In this document: positions 22,435-30,016 of the stretch, one piece after another
Layout: each line of letters opens with the position of its first letter
Position numbering within the stretch: position 1 is the first letter of the stretch
Source of the DNA: NCEH01 sp043195135
GTDB lineage: Bacteria; Pseudomonadota; Alphaproteobacteria; Rhizobiales; Xanthobacteraceae
Assembly: GCF_043195135.1 (NCBI RefSeq)
Contig: NZ_JBAFWP010000002.1
Strand: one strand, 5' to 3'
DNA: 64,000 bases
Notes under the pieces: model-generated
The model's input: the letters and a program-made list of their open reading frames with translations, nothing else
The model's database searches: none
What the model was told of the DNA's origin: nothing
Made by a program: the position numbers and the translations under genes

Positions 22435-23073
22435 ATGTCCCCCATGTTCGACCTCTCCCTGTATCTGGTCACCGATCCCGCCCAGACCGCCGCACGCGGG
22501 CTGCTGGCCACCGTCGAACAGGCGGTGCAGGGGGGCGTCACCATCGTGCAGCTGCGCGATCCGCACGCGAAGGGCCGCACCCTGGTGGAGCAGGCGCGGG
22601 CGCTGAAGACGCTGCTGTCGCCCCACGGCATTCCCCTCATCATCAACGACCGGGTGGACGTGGCGCTGGCGGCGGACGCGGACGGCGTGCATCTCGGCCA
22701 GGACGACATCGACCCCGCCGCCGCGCGCGGCGTGCTCGGGGCCGGGCGCATCCTCGGCCTCTCCGTGGGTTCGCCGGCGGAGCTCGCCGTCTCCGATCTG
22801 TCGGGGGTGGATTATGTCGGCGTGGGTCCGGTGAACGCCACCGGCACCAAGGGCGATGCCGGCGGCGCCATCGGCGTCGCGGGCCTTGCGGCCCTGCGCA
22901 AGCTCATCTCCCTGCCGCTGGTGGGCATCGGTGGCATCGATGCGGCGTGCGCGGCCGATGTGATCCGGGCCGGGGCGGACGGCATCGCCGTGGTGTCGGC
23001 CCTATGCAAGGCGGCCGATGTGGCCGCCGCCGCGCGCGAACTCACGGCGATCATCGCCGCCGCCCGCGCCTGA
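22435..23073 (+). CDS. thiE: Thiamine-phosphate synthase
   Basis: The 212-residue TIM-barrel protein has the ThiE motifs YLVTDP, VQLRDPHAKGRTL, LIINDRVDVALAADADGVHLGQDD, YVGVGPVNATGTK and the phosphate loop GIGGI. It joins hydroxymethylpyrimidine diphosphate to thiazole phosphate to give thiamine phosphate. Start 22435 gives MSPMFDLSLYLVTDP; the upstream extension overlaps the leader hairpin. No other thiamine genes are adjacent. Confidence 0.93.
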   Translation: MSPMFDLSLYLVTDPAQTAARGLLATVEQAVQGGVTIVQLRDPHAKGRTLVEQARALKTLLSPHGIPLIINDRVDVALAADADGVHLGQDDIDPAAARGVLGAGRILGLSVGSPAELAVSDLSGVDYVGVGPVNATGTKGDAGGAIGVAGLAALRKLISLPLVGIGGIDAACAADVIRAGADGIAVVSALCKAADVAAAARELTAIIAAARA

Positions 23074-23165
23074 GGATTTTTCCCGCCGGATCGCGCCTCA
23101 GGCGCACCGGCGGCGTTCCCGTCCCGGGACAGCTGTTTGTTTCGTTCCCATAGGAGACCGACATC

Positions 23166-24764
23166 ATGTCGACCCCCACGCTGCCTACCGGCCTTGTCAT
23201 CACCGGCGCGCTCGGCCCGCGCTATGAGGAGATCCTCACCCCCGAGGCGCTCGCCTTCGTCGCCGAACTGCAGCGCAATTTCAACGCGACGCGCCTCGCT
23301 TTGCTGGAGGCCCGCACGGCCCGGCAAGCCCGCTTCGATGCCGGCGAACTGCCCGATTTCCTCCCCGAGACCCAGGGCATCCGCGCCGCCGAATGGCGCA
23401 TCGCGCCCCTGCCGCAGGACCTGCTGGACCGGCGCGTGGAAATCACCGGGCCGGTGGACCGCAAGATGATCGTCAACGCGCTGAATTCCGGCGCCAAGGT
23501 GTTCATGGCGGATTTCGAGGATGCCTCCTCGCCCTTCTGGTCCAACATGATCGAGGGCCAGATCAACCTGAAGGATCGCTGGGCCGGCGCGATCGACTTC
23601 CATGATCCCTCCAACAGCAAGGACTACAAGCTCGGCGAGACCCCGGCGGTGCTGATTATCCGCCCGCGCGGCTGGCATCTGCCGGAGGCCCATGTGGAGG
23701 TGGACGGCGCGCCGGTCTCCGGCGCCCTGTTCGATTTCGGCCTCTATGCCTTCCACAATGCCAAGGCGGCGCTGGCGCAGGGCTCCGGCCCCTATTTCTA
23801 TCTGCCCAAGACCGAGAGCCACCTGGAAGCGCGGCTGTGGAACGAGGTGTTCACCTTCGCCGAGGCGCGCATCGGCCTGCCGGCCAATTGCATCAAGGCC
23901 ACGGTGCTGATCGAGACCCTGCCGGCGGTGTTCGAGATGGACGAAATCCTCTACGAGCTGCGCGACCATGTGGCGGGGCTGAACATCGGCCGCTGGGACT
24001 ACATCTTTTCCTTCATCAAGCGGCTCGGAAAGAATGCCCGCTTCCTGACCCCCGACCGGGGCCGCATGGTGATGAGCGAAGCCTTTCTCAAAGCCTATGG
24101 ATCGCTGCTGGTGAAGACCTGCCATCGGCGCGGCGCGTTCGCCATGGGCGGCATGGCGGCGCAGATTCCGGTGAAGGGGGATGCGAGCGCCAACACCGCC
24201 GCCTTCGCCAAGGTGCAGGCGGACAAGGAGCGCGAGGCGGGCGAAGGGTGCGACGGCACCTGGGTCGCCCATCCCGATCTGGTGAAGGTGGCGCAGGAGG
24301 TGTTCGACCGCCTCATGCCCACGCCCAACCAGCTCCAGCGCATGCGGCAGGACGTGGGCGTCGGCCGCGACGACCTGCTGGTGATGCACCAGGGCGCGCG
24401 CACGGAAGCCGGGCTGCGCGAGAATATCCGCGTCGGCGTGCAATATATCGAAGCCTGGCTGCGGGGACGCGGGGCGGTACCGCTCTATAACCTCATGGAG
24501 GATGCCGCGACCGCCGAGATCAGCCGCGCGCAGATCTGGCAATGGATCCATCTCGGCGCAACGCTGGAGGATGGCCGCACGGTGACGGGCGACCTGTTCA
24601 CCGCGCTGCTGGACGATGAAATGGCCAAGCTGCGCGAAACCCTCGGTCCCGACGTCTATGACAAGGGGCGGTTCCCCGAGGCGATCAAGCTGTTCGCCGA
24701 CATGACGCTGGCGCCGCAGTTCGAGGAATTCCTGACTTTGCCGGCTTATAAACTGATCGCCTGA
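23166..24764 (+). CDS. aceB: Malate synthase A
   Basis: The 532-residue protein has malate synthase A features: GAKVFMADFEDASSPFWSNM (acidic/Mg site), RPRGWHLPEAH with the catalytic Arg, LNIGRWDYIFSFIK, and DGTWVAHPDL. It condenses glyoxylate with acetyl-CoA to malate. An AGGAGA ribosome site precedes the ATG. Close to glcDEF, it can consume the glyoxylate made by glycolate oxidase, so the region encodes a glycolate to malate route. Isocitrate lyase is not in the window. A strong terminator follows. Confidence 0.94.
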   Translation: MSTPTLPTGLVITGALGPRYEEILTPEALAFVAELQRNFNATRLALLEARTARQARFDAGELPDFLPETQGIRAAEWRIAPLPQDLLDRRVEITGPVDRKMIVNALNSGAKVFMADFEDASSPFWSNMIEGQINLKDRWAGAIDFHDPSNSKDYKLGETPAVLIIRPRGWHLPEAHVEVDGAPVSGALFDFGLYAFHNAKAALAQGSGPYFYLPKTESHLEARLWNEVFTFAEARIGLPANCIKATVLIETLPAVFEMDEILYELRDHVAGLNIGRWDYIFSFIKRLGKNARFLTPDRGRMVMSEAFLKAYGSLLVKTCHRRGAFAMGGMAAQIPVKGDASANTAAFAKVQADKEREAGEGCDGTWVAHPDLVKVAQEVFDRLMPTPNQLQRMRQDVGVGRDDLLVMHQGARTEAGLRENIRVGVQYIEAWLRGRGAVPLYNLMEDAATAEISRAQIWQWIHLGATLEDGRTVTGDLFTALLDDEMAKLRETLGPDVYDKGRFPEAIKLFADMTLAPQFEEFLTLPAYKLIA

Positions 24765-24775
24765 GGCCGTCCCAG

Positions 24776-24810
24776 GCCAGCCGCCCGGACACCATTTCCG
24801 GGCGGCTGGC
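24776..24810 (+). terminator. Intrinsic terminator-like hairpin after aceB
   Basis: GCCAGCCGCCCGGA (24776-24789) pairs perfectly with TCCGGGCGGCTGGC (24797-24810) across a 7-nt loop, followed by TCTACCTT. The 14-bp stem directly follows the malate synthase stop. Confidence 0.75.
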
Positions 24811-24909
24811 TCTACCTTACGTAACGTTACAAAAAATTCATGGGCGACGGCCCTTCTTCCGCCGCGTGCGCCGCCTCATATGCAGATCGGTCAACAACCG
24901 GAGGCGGAG

Positions 24910-25776
24910 ATGACTCCCGAGGAACGTGCGCTTATTGACGGCCTGTTCGATCGCATGCGCGGCCTGGAGGGCCAGCCGCGCGATCGCGAGGCTGAAGCGC
25001 TGATCGCCCAGCGTCTGGCCGAACTGCCCCATGCGACCTATGCCCTGGCGCAGACCGTGCTCGTGCAGGAACATGCGCTGACGCAGGCCTCCGCCCGCAT
25101 CCAGGAATTGGAACAGCAGGCCCGCGAGGCCGCGGCCGCGCCGCAGGAAAGCACCAGCTTCCTCGGCGGCCTGTTCGGTGGCGGCCGCACCTCGGTGCCC
25201 ACCGCCGGCGCGCGCCCGGCTGCCGGCGCGCCCAGTTCCGCGCCCGGTGGCGCCCCGATGGGCCTTCCGCCCCAGGTGAACACCGCCGGCCAGCCCAATT
25301 CCGGCGCCTGGGGCCAGCAGAATTATGCCCAGCAGGGCTATGGCCAGCAGGGCTATCCCCAGCAGGGCGGTTATCCCCAGCAGGGCGGTTATCCCCAGCA
25401 GGGCGGTCCCTGGGGCGGCCAGCAGCGCGGCTTCGGCGGCGGCGGTGGTTTCGGCGGCGGCGGCTTCCTCCAGGGGGCGCTCGCCACGGCGGCGGGTGTC
25501 GCCGGCGGCGCCCTGCTGTTCGATGGCATCAAGGGCCTGATGTCGGGCGGCACCGGCCCCGTCGCCCAGCAGGCGGCGGCGCTGGAGACCCCGAAGGAAA
25601 CCCCGGCGGCGGCCGACACGGGCAATCTCGGCGCGGACGCCCAGACCGCGCTCGGCGGCGATCCGGGCGCATCCTCGGACGGCGGGTGGAACACCGCCGA
25701 CGCGCAGGACGCCGGCTACGACAACAATGACGACGGCGGCTGGAGCGACGGCGGCTCGGATGATTCCTGGGCCTGA
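24910..25776 (+). CDS. DUF2076-family protein with Gln/Gly/Tyr-rich repeats
   Basis: The 288-residue protein begins MTPEERALIDGLFDRM, the DUF2076 N-terminal signature; start 24910 is preceded by GGAGGCGGAG. A helical, coiled-coil-prone region (about 25-85) leads to a linker, then a low-complexity segment of tandem YPQQGG units and a poly-Gly stretch. A short hydrophobic segment (ATAAGVAGGALLFDGI) and an acidic Asn/Asp/Ser/Trp C-terminus follow. The family is annotated in Proteobacteria as periplasmic or ligand-binding but has no defined function. The tail resembles phase-separating or gel-like low-complexity proteins. No signal peptide is apparent from this start. Confidence 0.82.
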   Translation: MTPEERALIDGLFDRMRGLEGQPRDREAEALIAQRLAELPHATYALAQTVLVQEHALTQASARIQELEQQAREAAAAPQESTSFLGGLFGGGRTSVPTAGARPAAGAPSSAPGGAPMGLPPQVNTAGQPNSGAWGQQNYAQQGYGQQGYPQQGGYPQQGGYPQQGGPWGGQQRGFGGGGGFGGGGFLQGALATAAGVAGGALLFDGIKGLMSGGTGPVAQQAAALETPKETPAAADTGNLGADAQTALGGDPGASSDGGWNTADAQDAGYDNNDDGGWSDGGSDDSWA

Positions 25777-25800
25777 CCCATCACGCACCGAAGCGTGAGA

Positions 25801-25827
25801 CCCCGCGGCGGCGCCGCGGGGTTTTTT
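25801..25827 (+). terminator. Rho-independent terminator after the DUF2076 gene
   Basis: CCCCGCGGC and GCCGCGGGG form a GC-rich stem followed directly by TTTTTT, a classical intrinsic terminator 24 bp after the DUF2076 stop. The convergent pdeM ends 33 bp beyond it. Confidence 0.9.
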
Positions 25828-25830
25828 ATG

Positions 25831-25863
25831 TGCGGTCCCGGTGCGGTCCCGGTGCGGTCTCAG
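25831..25863 (+). repeat. Three 11-bp tandem repeats at the 3' end of pdeM
   Basis: TGCGGTCCCGG at 25831 and 25842 and TGCGGTCTCAG at 25853 form an 11-bp tandem repeat. The last copy overlaps the pdeM stop codon (25860-25862 on the minus strand). Confidence 0.7.
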
Positions 25864-26573
25864 TCGCCGAGGCAGGCGTCGGCGGCGATGCGATAGGTGC
25901 GCGCCGCGCCCAGCATGTGCGCCTCGTATCGCCCGCCGAACAGGCTCGACACCGCCGGGTGCCTCACGTTCAGCCCGCCGGTGAGGCTGCCCAGCGCCGG
26001 CAGCACCATGCGCACCCCGTCGGTGGCGAAGCAGCGCCGGCGGATCGAGCGGCCGCGCTGTACCAGCCGCGCCACGGGATGCAGATGCCCGGCCACTTCC
26101 CCGGCCACTTGCCCGGCGCCGGCTTCGGCGGAAGGCTCGTGGCGGAAGGTGAGGGGGCCGATGCGGATCTCGCGCGCCCATTCCCCTTCCAGGAGGGCGC
26201 AGGGCTCGGGATCATGATTGCCGGCGATCCAGACGAAGGTGCGTCCCCGCTGGAGGGCCGCGAGGCGGTGCCGCGTCTGCGGCGCGATGCGCTCCTGCGC
26301 CCAGCGGTCGTGCAGCGTATCGCCCAGCGCCACGATAAGGGCGGGCGCCCAGCGGGCGACGAGCGCTTCCAGCCGGGCCAGGGTATCCGCACTGTCATAG
26401 GGCGGCAGCATCTGGCCGCGCCGGGCGAAGGCGGAAGCCTTTTCCAGATGCAGGTCGGCCACGGCAAGCACGCGGCGTTCCGGCCATGCCAGCGCGCCGC
26501 ACGGGTCCAGCACCATTTCCGCCCCGGCGAGGCCGACGAACGAAGGGGGAACAGAATCGGTGCGCGCGAGCAT
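25860..26573 (-). CDS. pdeM: Ligase-associated DNA damage response endonuclease PdeM (metallophosphoesterase)
   Basis: The 237-residue calcineurin-like phosphoesterase has all metal motifs: ADLHLEKASAFARRG (DxH), ALGDTLHDRW (GD), IAGNHD (GNHD) and the C-terminal GHLHP. The DLHLEKxxxFARRG form is typical of PdeM in the bacterial DNA-damage cluster (helicase, exonuclease, ATP-dependent ligase, PdeM). The helicase partner lies 0.5 kb upstream in the same orientation; the ligase and exonuclease are not in the window. Confidence 0.9.
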   Translation of the reverse strand: MLARTDSVPPSFVGLAGAEMVLDPCGALAWPERRVLAVADLHLEKASAFARRGQMLPPYDSADTLARLEALVARWAPALIVALGDTLHDRWAQERIAPQTRHRLAALQRGRTFVWIAGNHDPEPCALLEGEWAREIRIGPLTFRHEPSAEAGAGQVAGEVAGHLHPVARLVQRGRSIRRRCFATDGVRMVLPALGSLTGGLNVRHPAVSSLFGGRYEAHMLGAARTYRIAADACLGD

Positions 26574-26646
26574 TCTGCGATATTGCCGATCCCGCGCGCG
26601 GGGGCAAGGGCAGAGCGCCGGGCATCCGGCCGGATGGGATCCGGCG

Positions 26647-26973
26647 CTATTTCTTTCCCAGCGCGCTGCGTTTCACCTGGCGCACGGCGGCCAACTGCCC
26701 CTCCAGCACGCGGATCGCGTCCTGTTCGCTGTCGCTGAGATTGTCCAGGGGCACATGCTTCAGCAGGATCTCCAGCACGTCGCCGATGCGGCCGAGCTGG
26801 CGGCCATAGCTGCCCACCTCGTCGAGGATCGCCTGCTCCACTTCCGGGTGCGGGGTCAGGCCGAGATCGATGTTGAACAGGCCGAACTGCGCGTTCCGCA
26901 GATCGAACGACCAGGGGTTGATCTGCTGCCACAATTCGTTGGGCGCCAGCGAGACCTTGAATGCGTTTGCCAT
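26647..26973 (-). CDS. Small protein of unknown function between pdeM and the helicase
   Basis: The 108-residue soluble protein (start MANAFKVSLAPNELW) has no motif I recognise. It is predicted mostly helical with a C-terminal Lys-rich end (VKRSALGKK). NINPW-like and NAQFGLFNIDLGLTPHPEVE segments look like a structured globular core rather than random translation, and codon use matches the neighbours. An upstream ATG at 27003 would add 10 residues. It is co-oriented between a helicase and its associated nuclease, so linkage to that DNA-damage module is possible but unproven. Confidence 0.7.
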   Translation of the reverse strand: MANAFKVSLAPNELWQQINPWSFDLRNAQFGLFNIDLGLTPHPEVEQAILDEVGSYGRQLGRIGDVLEILLKHVPLDNLSDSEQDAIRVLEGQLAAVRQVKRSALGKK

Positions 26974-27064
26974 GTCCCCCTCCGCGTCGCTTCGTCGGGA
27001 CACAGGCTAAGTCCGCGCGGGGCGGCGGGCGAGCGCTAAAGTTGTGCAGGCGGCGCCATGCGCC

Positions 27065-29836
27065 TCAGCCCATGGCCTCGCGGACCAGATCCTCCTCCGC
27101 CTCCGCCAGCAGCGCCTCGGAGGCGTCCCCGCCCACGCTCTCGCGGCCGATCTCCAGCAGCACCGGCACCGACAGGGGCGAGACGTGCTCCAGGGGCTGG
27201 TGGGCGATGCGGCCCTTGATGCGGGCGAGCATGTCGCCCAGCCGGCGCACGTCCAGGAGGCCGGTCGCGGCATCGGCGCGCGCGGCGCGCAGCAGGATAT
27301 GGTCCGGTTGGTGGCGACGCAGCACGTCATAGATCAGGTCGGTGGAGAAGGTCACCTGCCGGCCGGTCTTCTCCTTGCCGGGGAAGCGCCGCTCGATCAG
27401 CCCGGCGATCACGGCGCAATAGCGGAACGTGCGCTTCATCAGGGCGCTTTCGGCGAGCCAGGCTTCCAGATCGTCGCCCAGCATGTCCTGGTCGAACAGA
27501 TCGTCGAGCGAAAGCCGGCCCTGCTGCACCGCAAGGCTCATGTCGGAGACCGCATAGACGGCCAGCGCGTAATCATTGGCGACGAAGCCGAGCGGGTGGA
27601 GCCCCGCGCGCTCCAGGCGGCGGGTCAGCAGCATGCCCAGCGTCTGGTGGGCCAGCCGCCCCTCGAACGGATAGGCGACGAGATAATGCCGTCCGCGATT
27701 TTCGAACGTCTCCACCAGCAGGTCGAACCGTCCCGGCAGGCGGGAGCGCGCGCGTTGCAGGTTCAGCCAGTCGCGCACCTGGGCGGGCAGCGTCTTCCAG
27801 CGCTCGGGCGCGGCGAGCAGGGCCCGCACCCCGGCGGCCAGGAAGGTGGAGAGCGGAAACTTGCCCCCCGCATAGGCCGGCACGCGCGGTGCGGTGGCGG
27901 TGGAGCGCGAGACATAGACCTCGTCCTCCACCATGGCCTCATAGCGCAGGATCTCGCCGGCAAACACGAAGGTATCGCCCGGGACCATGGTCTCGACGAA
28001 ATATTCCTCCACCTCGCCCAGCATCCGCCCGCCGAACCGCACCCGCCCGGCCACCCCGGTCTTGGAAGCGCCGCGCGCCGAGACCAGCCGCACTTTGAGC
28101 ATGGTGGCTTCCACGATGGTGCCGACATTCATGCGATAGGTCTGCGCGATCATGGGGTTGGAGACCCGCCACAGACCCTCCTTGGTCCTGCGGATCTTGG
28201 CGAAGCGCTCGTAGGCGCGCAGCGCATAGCCGCCGGTGGCGACGAAATCCACGGTCGCGTCGAAATCCTCCCACGAGAGCGCGCGATAGGGCGCGGCGGA
28301 GCGCACCTCGTCATAAAGCGCATCGGCGGAAAACGGCGCCGCGCAGGCCATGCCGAGAATATGCTGGGCCAGCACATCGAGCGCGCCGGTGCGCTCGGGC
28401 GGGGTGTCCTGCCCGCCCGCCTTCACCGCCTCCAGGGCCGCGCGGCATTCCAGCACCTCGAAGCGATTGGCCGGCACCAGCACCGCCTTGGACGGCTCGT
28501 CCAGCCGGTGGTTGGCGCGGCCGATGCGCTGCATGAGGCGCGAGGAGCCCTTTGGCGCGCCGATATTGACCACCTGGTCCACATCGCCCCAGTCGATGCC
28601 GAGATCGAGGGAGGAGGTGCACACCACGCCCTTCAATTTGCCCGCTGCCATGGCCGCTTCCACCCGCCGGCGCTGCTCCACGTCGAGCGAGCCGTGGTGA
28701 AGGGCGATCGGCAGGTTGAGATCGTTCATGCGCCAGAGTTCCTGGAACAGGAATTCCGCCTGCCAGCGCGTGTTGACGAACACCAAAGTGGTCTTGTGGG
28801 CGGCGATCAGGGCATAGACCTCGCCGAGCGCATGCAGGGCGGTGTGGCTGGCCCAGGGCATCACCGCCAGGCTCTCCAGCATGGAGAGATCGGGCGCCGC
28901 GCCGCCCTTGGCGATGACGAGGTCGGCGAGGGGGGAGGCCCCTTCCTCCGTCGATGTGGGCGGGCGCTCTCCGCTTGTGTCTGACAGTGGAGGTTCTGGC
29001 GGCGCCATACCCCCCACCCCAGCCCTCCCCCTCACGGGGGGAGGGGGAGCGGCGTGCGGGGCGAGGGGCCACTGGCCCACGAGGTAGCGCCGCAGATCGT
29101 CCGGCTCGGCCACCGTAGCGGAAAGGCCAACCCCCTGGAGGCCCGGCGCTATCGTCCGCAGCCGCGCCAGGGCGAGCGCCAGCAGGTCGCCGCGTTTGGA
29201 GGTGACGAGGGCGTGCAATTCGTCCAGCACCACCCGCTTCAGGCCGGAGAAGAGATATTCCGCGTCCTTCGAGGCGAGCAGCAAGGCGATCTGCTCCGGC
29301 GTGGTGAGCAGGATGTCGGGCGGATCGCGGCGCTGGCGCTGGCGGCGCGAGGCGGGGGTATCGCCGGTGCGGGTCTCCACGCGGATCGGCAGGCCCATTT
29401 CGGCGATGGGCGCTTCCAGGTTGCGGGCGATATCCACCGCCAGCGCCTTCAGCGGGGAGATATAAAGCGTGTGCAGCGGCGATTGGCGCGGCGGCGGGAC
29501 CCGCCCAGCGAGGCGCGGCGCGGCCTCGCCGCCGGCGATGTCCGTGGCGGCTTTTTTCGCCGCCTTGGCGCGCGCCCGCGCATCCGCGCCGCGCGCCTCG
29601 CTCAATTCCACCAGCGTGGGCAGAAACCCCGCCAGGGTCTTGCCGGCGCCGGTGGGCGCGATCAGCAAGGTGGAGCGGCCCGCCCGCGCCGAGGCCAGCA
29701 GATCCAGCTGATGCGCGCGCGGCGTCCAGCCGCGGGTCGCGAACCAGTCCTGGAAGAGCTTCGGCAGCGCATGGGCGCGCCTGTGGGCAAGGGTCGACAC
29801 GCAAGGAAGATAAGCTGCGTTCCTGCTTTGTGCCAT
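27065..29836 (-). CDS. Ligase-associated DNA damage response DEXH-box helicase (Lhr-type)
   Basis: The 923-residue SF2 helicase has motif I (LLIAPTGAGKTLAGFLPTL), Ia (LYISPLKALAVD), Ib (TTPEQIALLLAS), DExH motif II (VLDELHAL), III (LSATVAEP), IV (TLVFVNTRWQAE), V (VCTSSLDLGIDWGDVD) and VI (QRIGRANHRL). A winged-helix and Lhr C-terminal region follow (about 480-920). This family is the 3'-5' helicase of the ligase-associated repair cluster. A Pro/Arg/Gly-rich insert at about residues 255-305 breaks the LVGQW...ADLVIAKGGAAPDLSMLES block; part of it (PPPPVRGRAGVGG) is a translated REP palindrome (29008-29050). The insert keeps the frame open. Confidence 0.92.
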   Translation of the reverse strand: MAQSRNAAYLPCVSTLAHRRAHALPKLFQDWFATRGWTPRAHQLDLLASARAGRSTLLIAPTGAGKTLAGFLPTLVELSEARGADARARAKAAKKAATDIAGGEAAPRLAGRVPPPRQSPLHTLYISPLKALAVDIARNLEAPIAEMGLPIRVETRTGDTPASRRQRQRRDPPDILLTTPEQIALLLASKDAEYLFSGLKRVVLDELHALVTSKRGDLLALALARLRTIAPGLQGVGLSATVAEPDDLRRYLVGQWPLAPHAAPPPPVRGRAGVGGMAPPEPPLSDTSGERPPTSTEEGASPLADLVIAKGGAAPDLSMLESLAVMPWASHTALHALGEVYALIAAHKTTLVFVNTRWQAEFLFQELWRMNDLNLPIALHHGSLDVEQRRRVEAAMAAGKLKGVVCTSSLDLGIDWGDVDQVVNIGAPKGSSRLMQRIGRANHRLDEPSKAVLVPANRFEVLECRAALEAVKAGGQDTPPERTGALDVLAQHILGMACAAPFSADALYDEVRSAAPYRALSWEDFDATVDFVATGGYALRAYERFAKIRRTKEGLWRVSNPMIAQTYRMNVGTIVEATMLKVRLVSARGASKTGVAGRVRFGGRMLGEVEEYFVETMVPGDTFVFAGEILRYEAMVEDEVYVSRSTATAPRVPAYAGGKFPLSTFLAAGVRALLAAPERWKTLPAQVRDWLNLQRARSRLPGRFDLLVETFENRGRHYLVAYPFEGRLAHQTLGMLLTRRLERAGLHPLGFVANDYALAVYAVSDMSLAVQQGRLSLDDLFDQDMLGDDLEAWLAESALMKRTFRYCAVIAGLIERRFPGKEKTGRQVTFSTDLIYDVLRRHQPDHILLRAARADAATGLLDVRRLGDMLARIKGRIAHQPLEHVSPLSVPVLLEIGRESVGGDASEALLAEAEEDLVREAMG
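29008..29050 (-). repeat. Single REP (family A) palindrome in frame inside the helicase gene
   Basis: The stretch carrying CCCCAGCCCTCCCCCTCACG and GGGGGAGGGGG matches the array units at 19.2-20.8 kb. Read on the helicase strand it encodes PPPPVRGRAGVGG, almost the same peptide as PPPPLRGRVGEGG at the start of the DUF559 protein. It lies in a surface-loop-like insert, so the gene tolerates it. Confidence 0.85.
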
Positions 29837-30016
29837 GGGCGCCGCGGCGATCTCCGCAAAAGCCGCGGCACCCTCGCGCGGGCGCCGCGGGACCTTGCGG
29901 CACGGGGAAATTTTCGCACCCGCGGGGGATTCCCGCCGCCCCGGCCGGCGATTAATCGCACGTCAACCAAGCTGTCGCATGGTGGCGGCGACGTTCCCGC
30001 CCCGGAGTTCCGCCTC

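Noticed and set aside
27044..28984. A 646-residue open frame opposite the helicase, and a similar 646-residue frame opposite ligA (8586-10526)
   Set aside because: Both are antisense shadows of well-supported genes with no domain motifs; high GC gives long antiframes.
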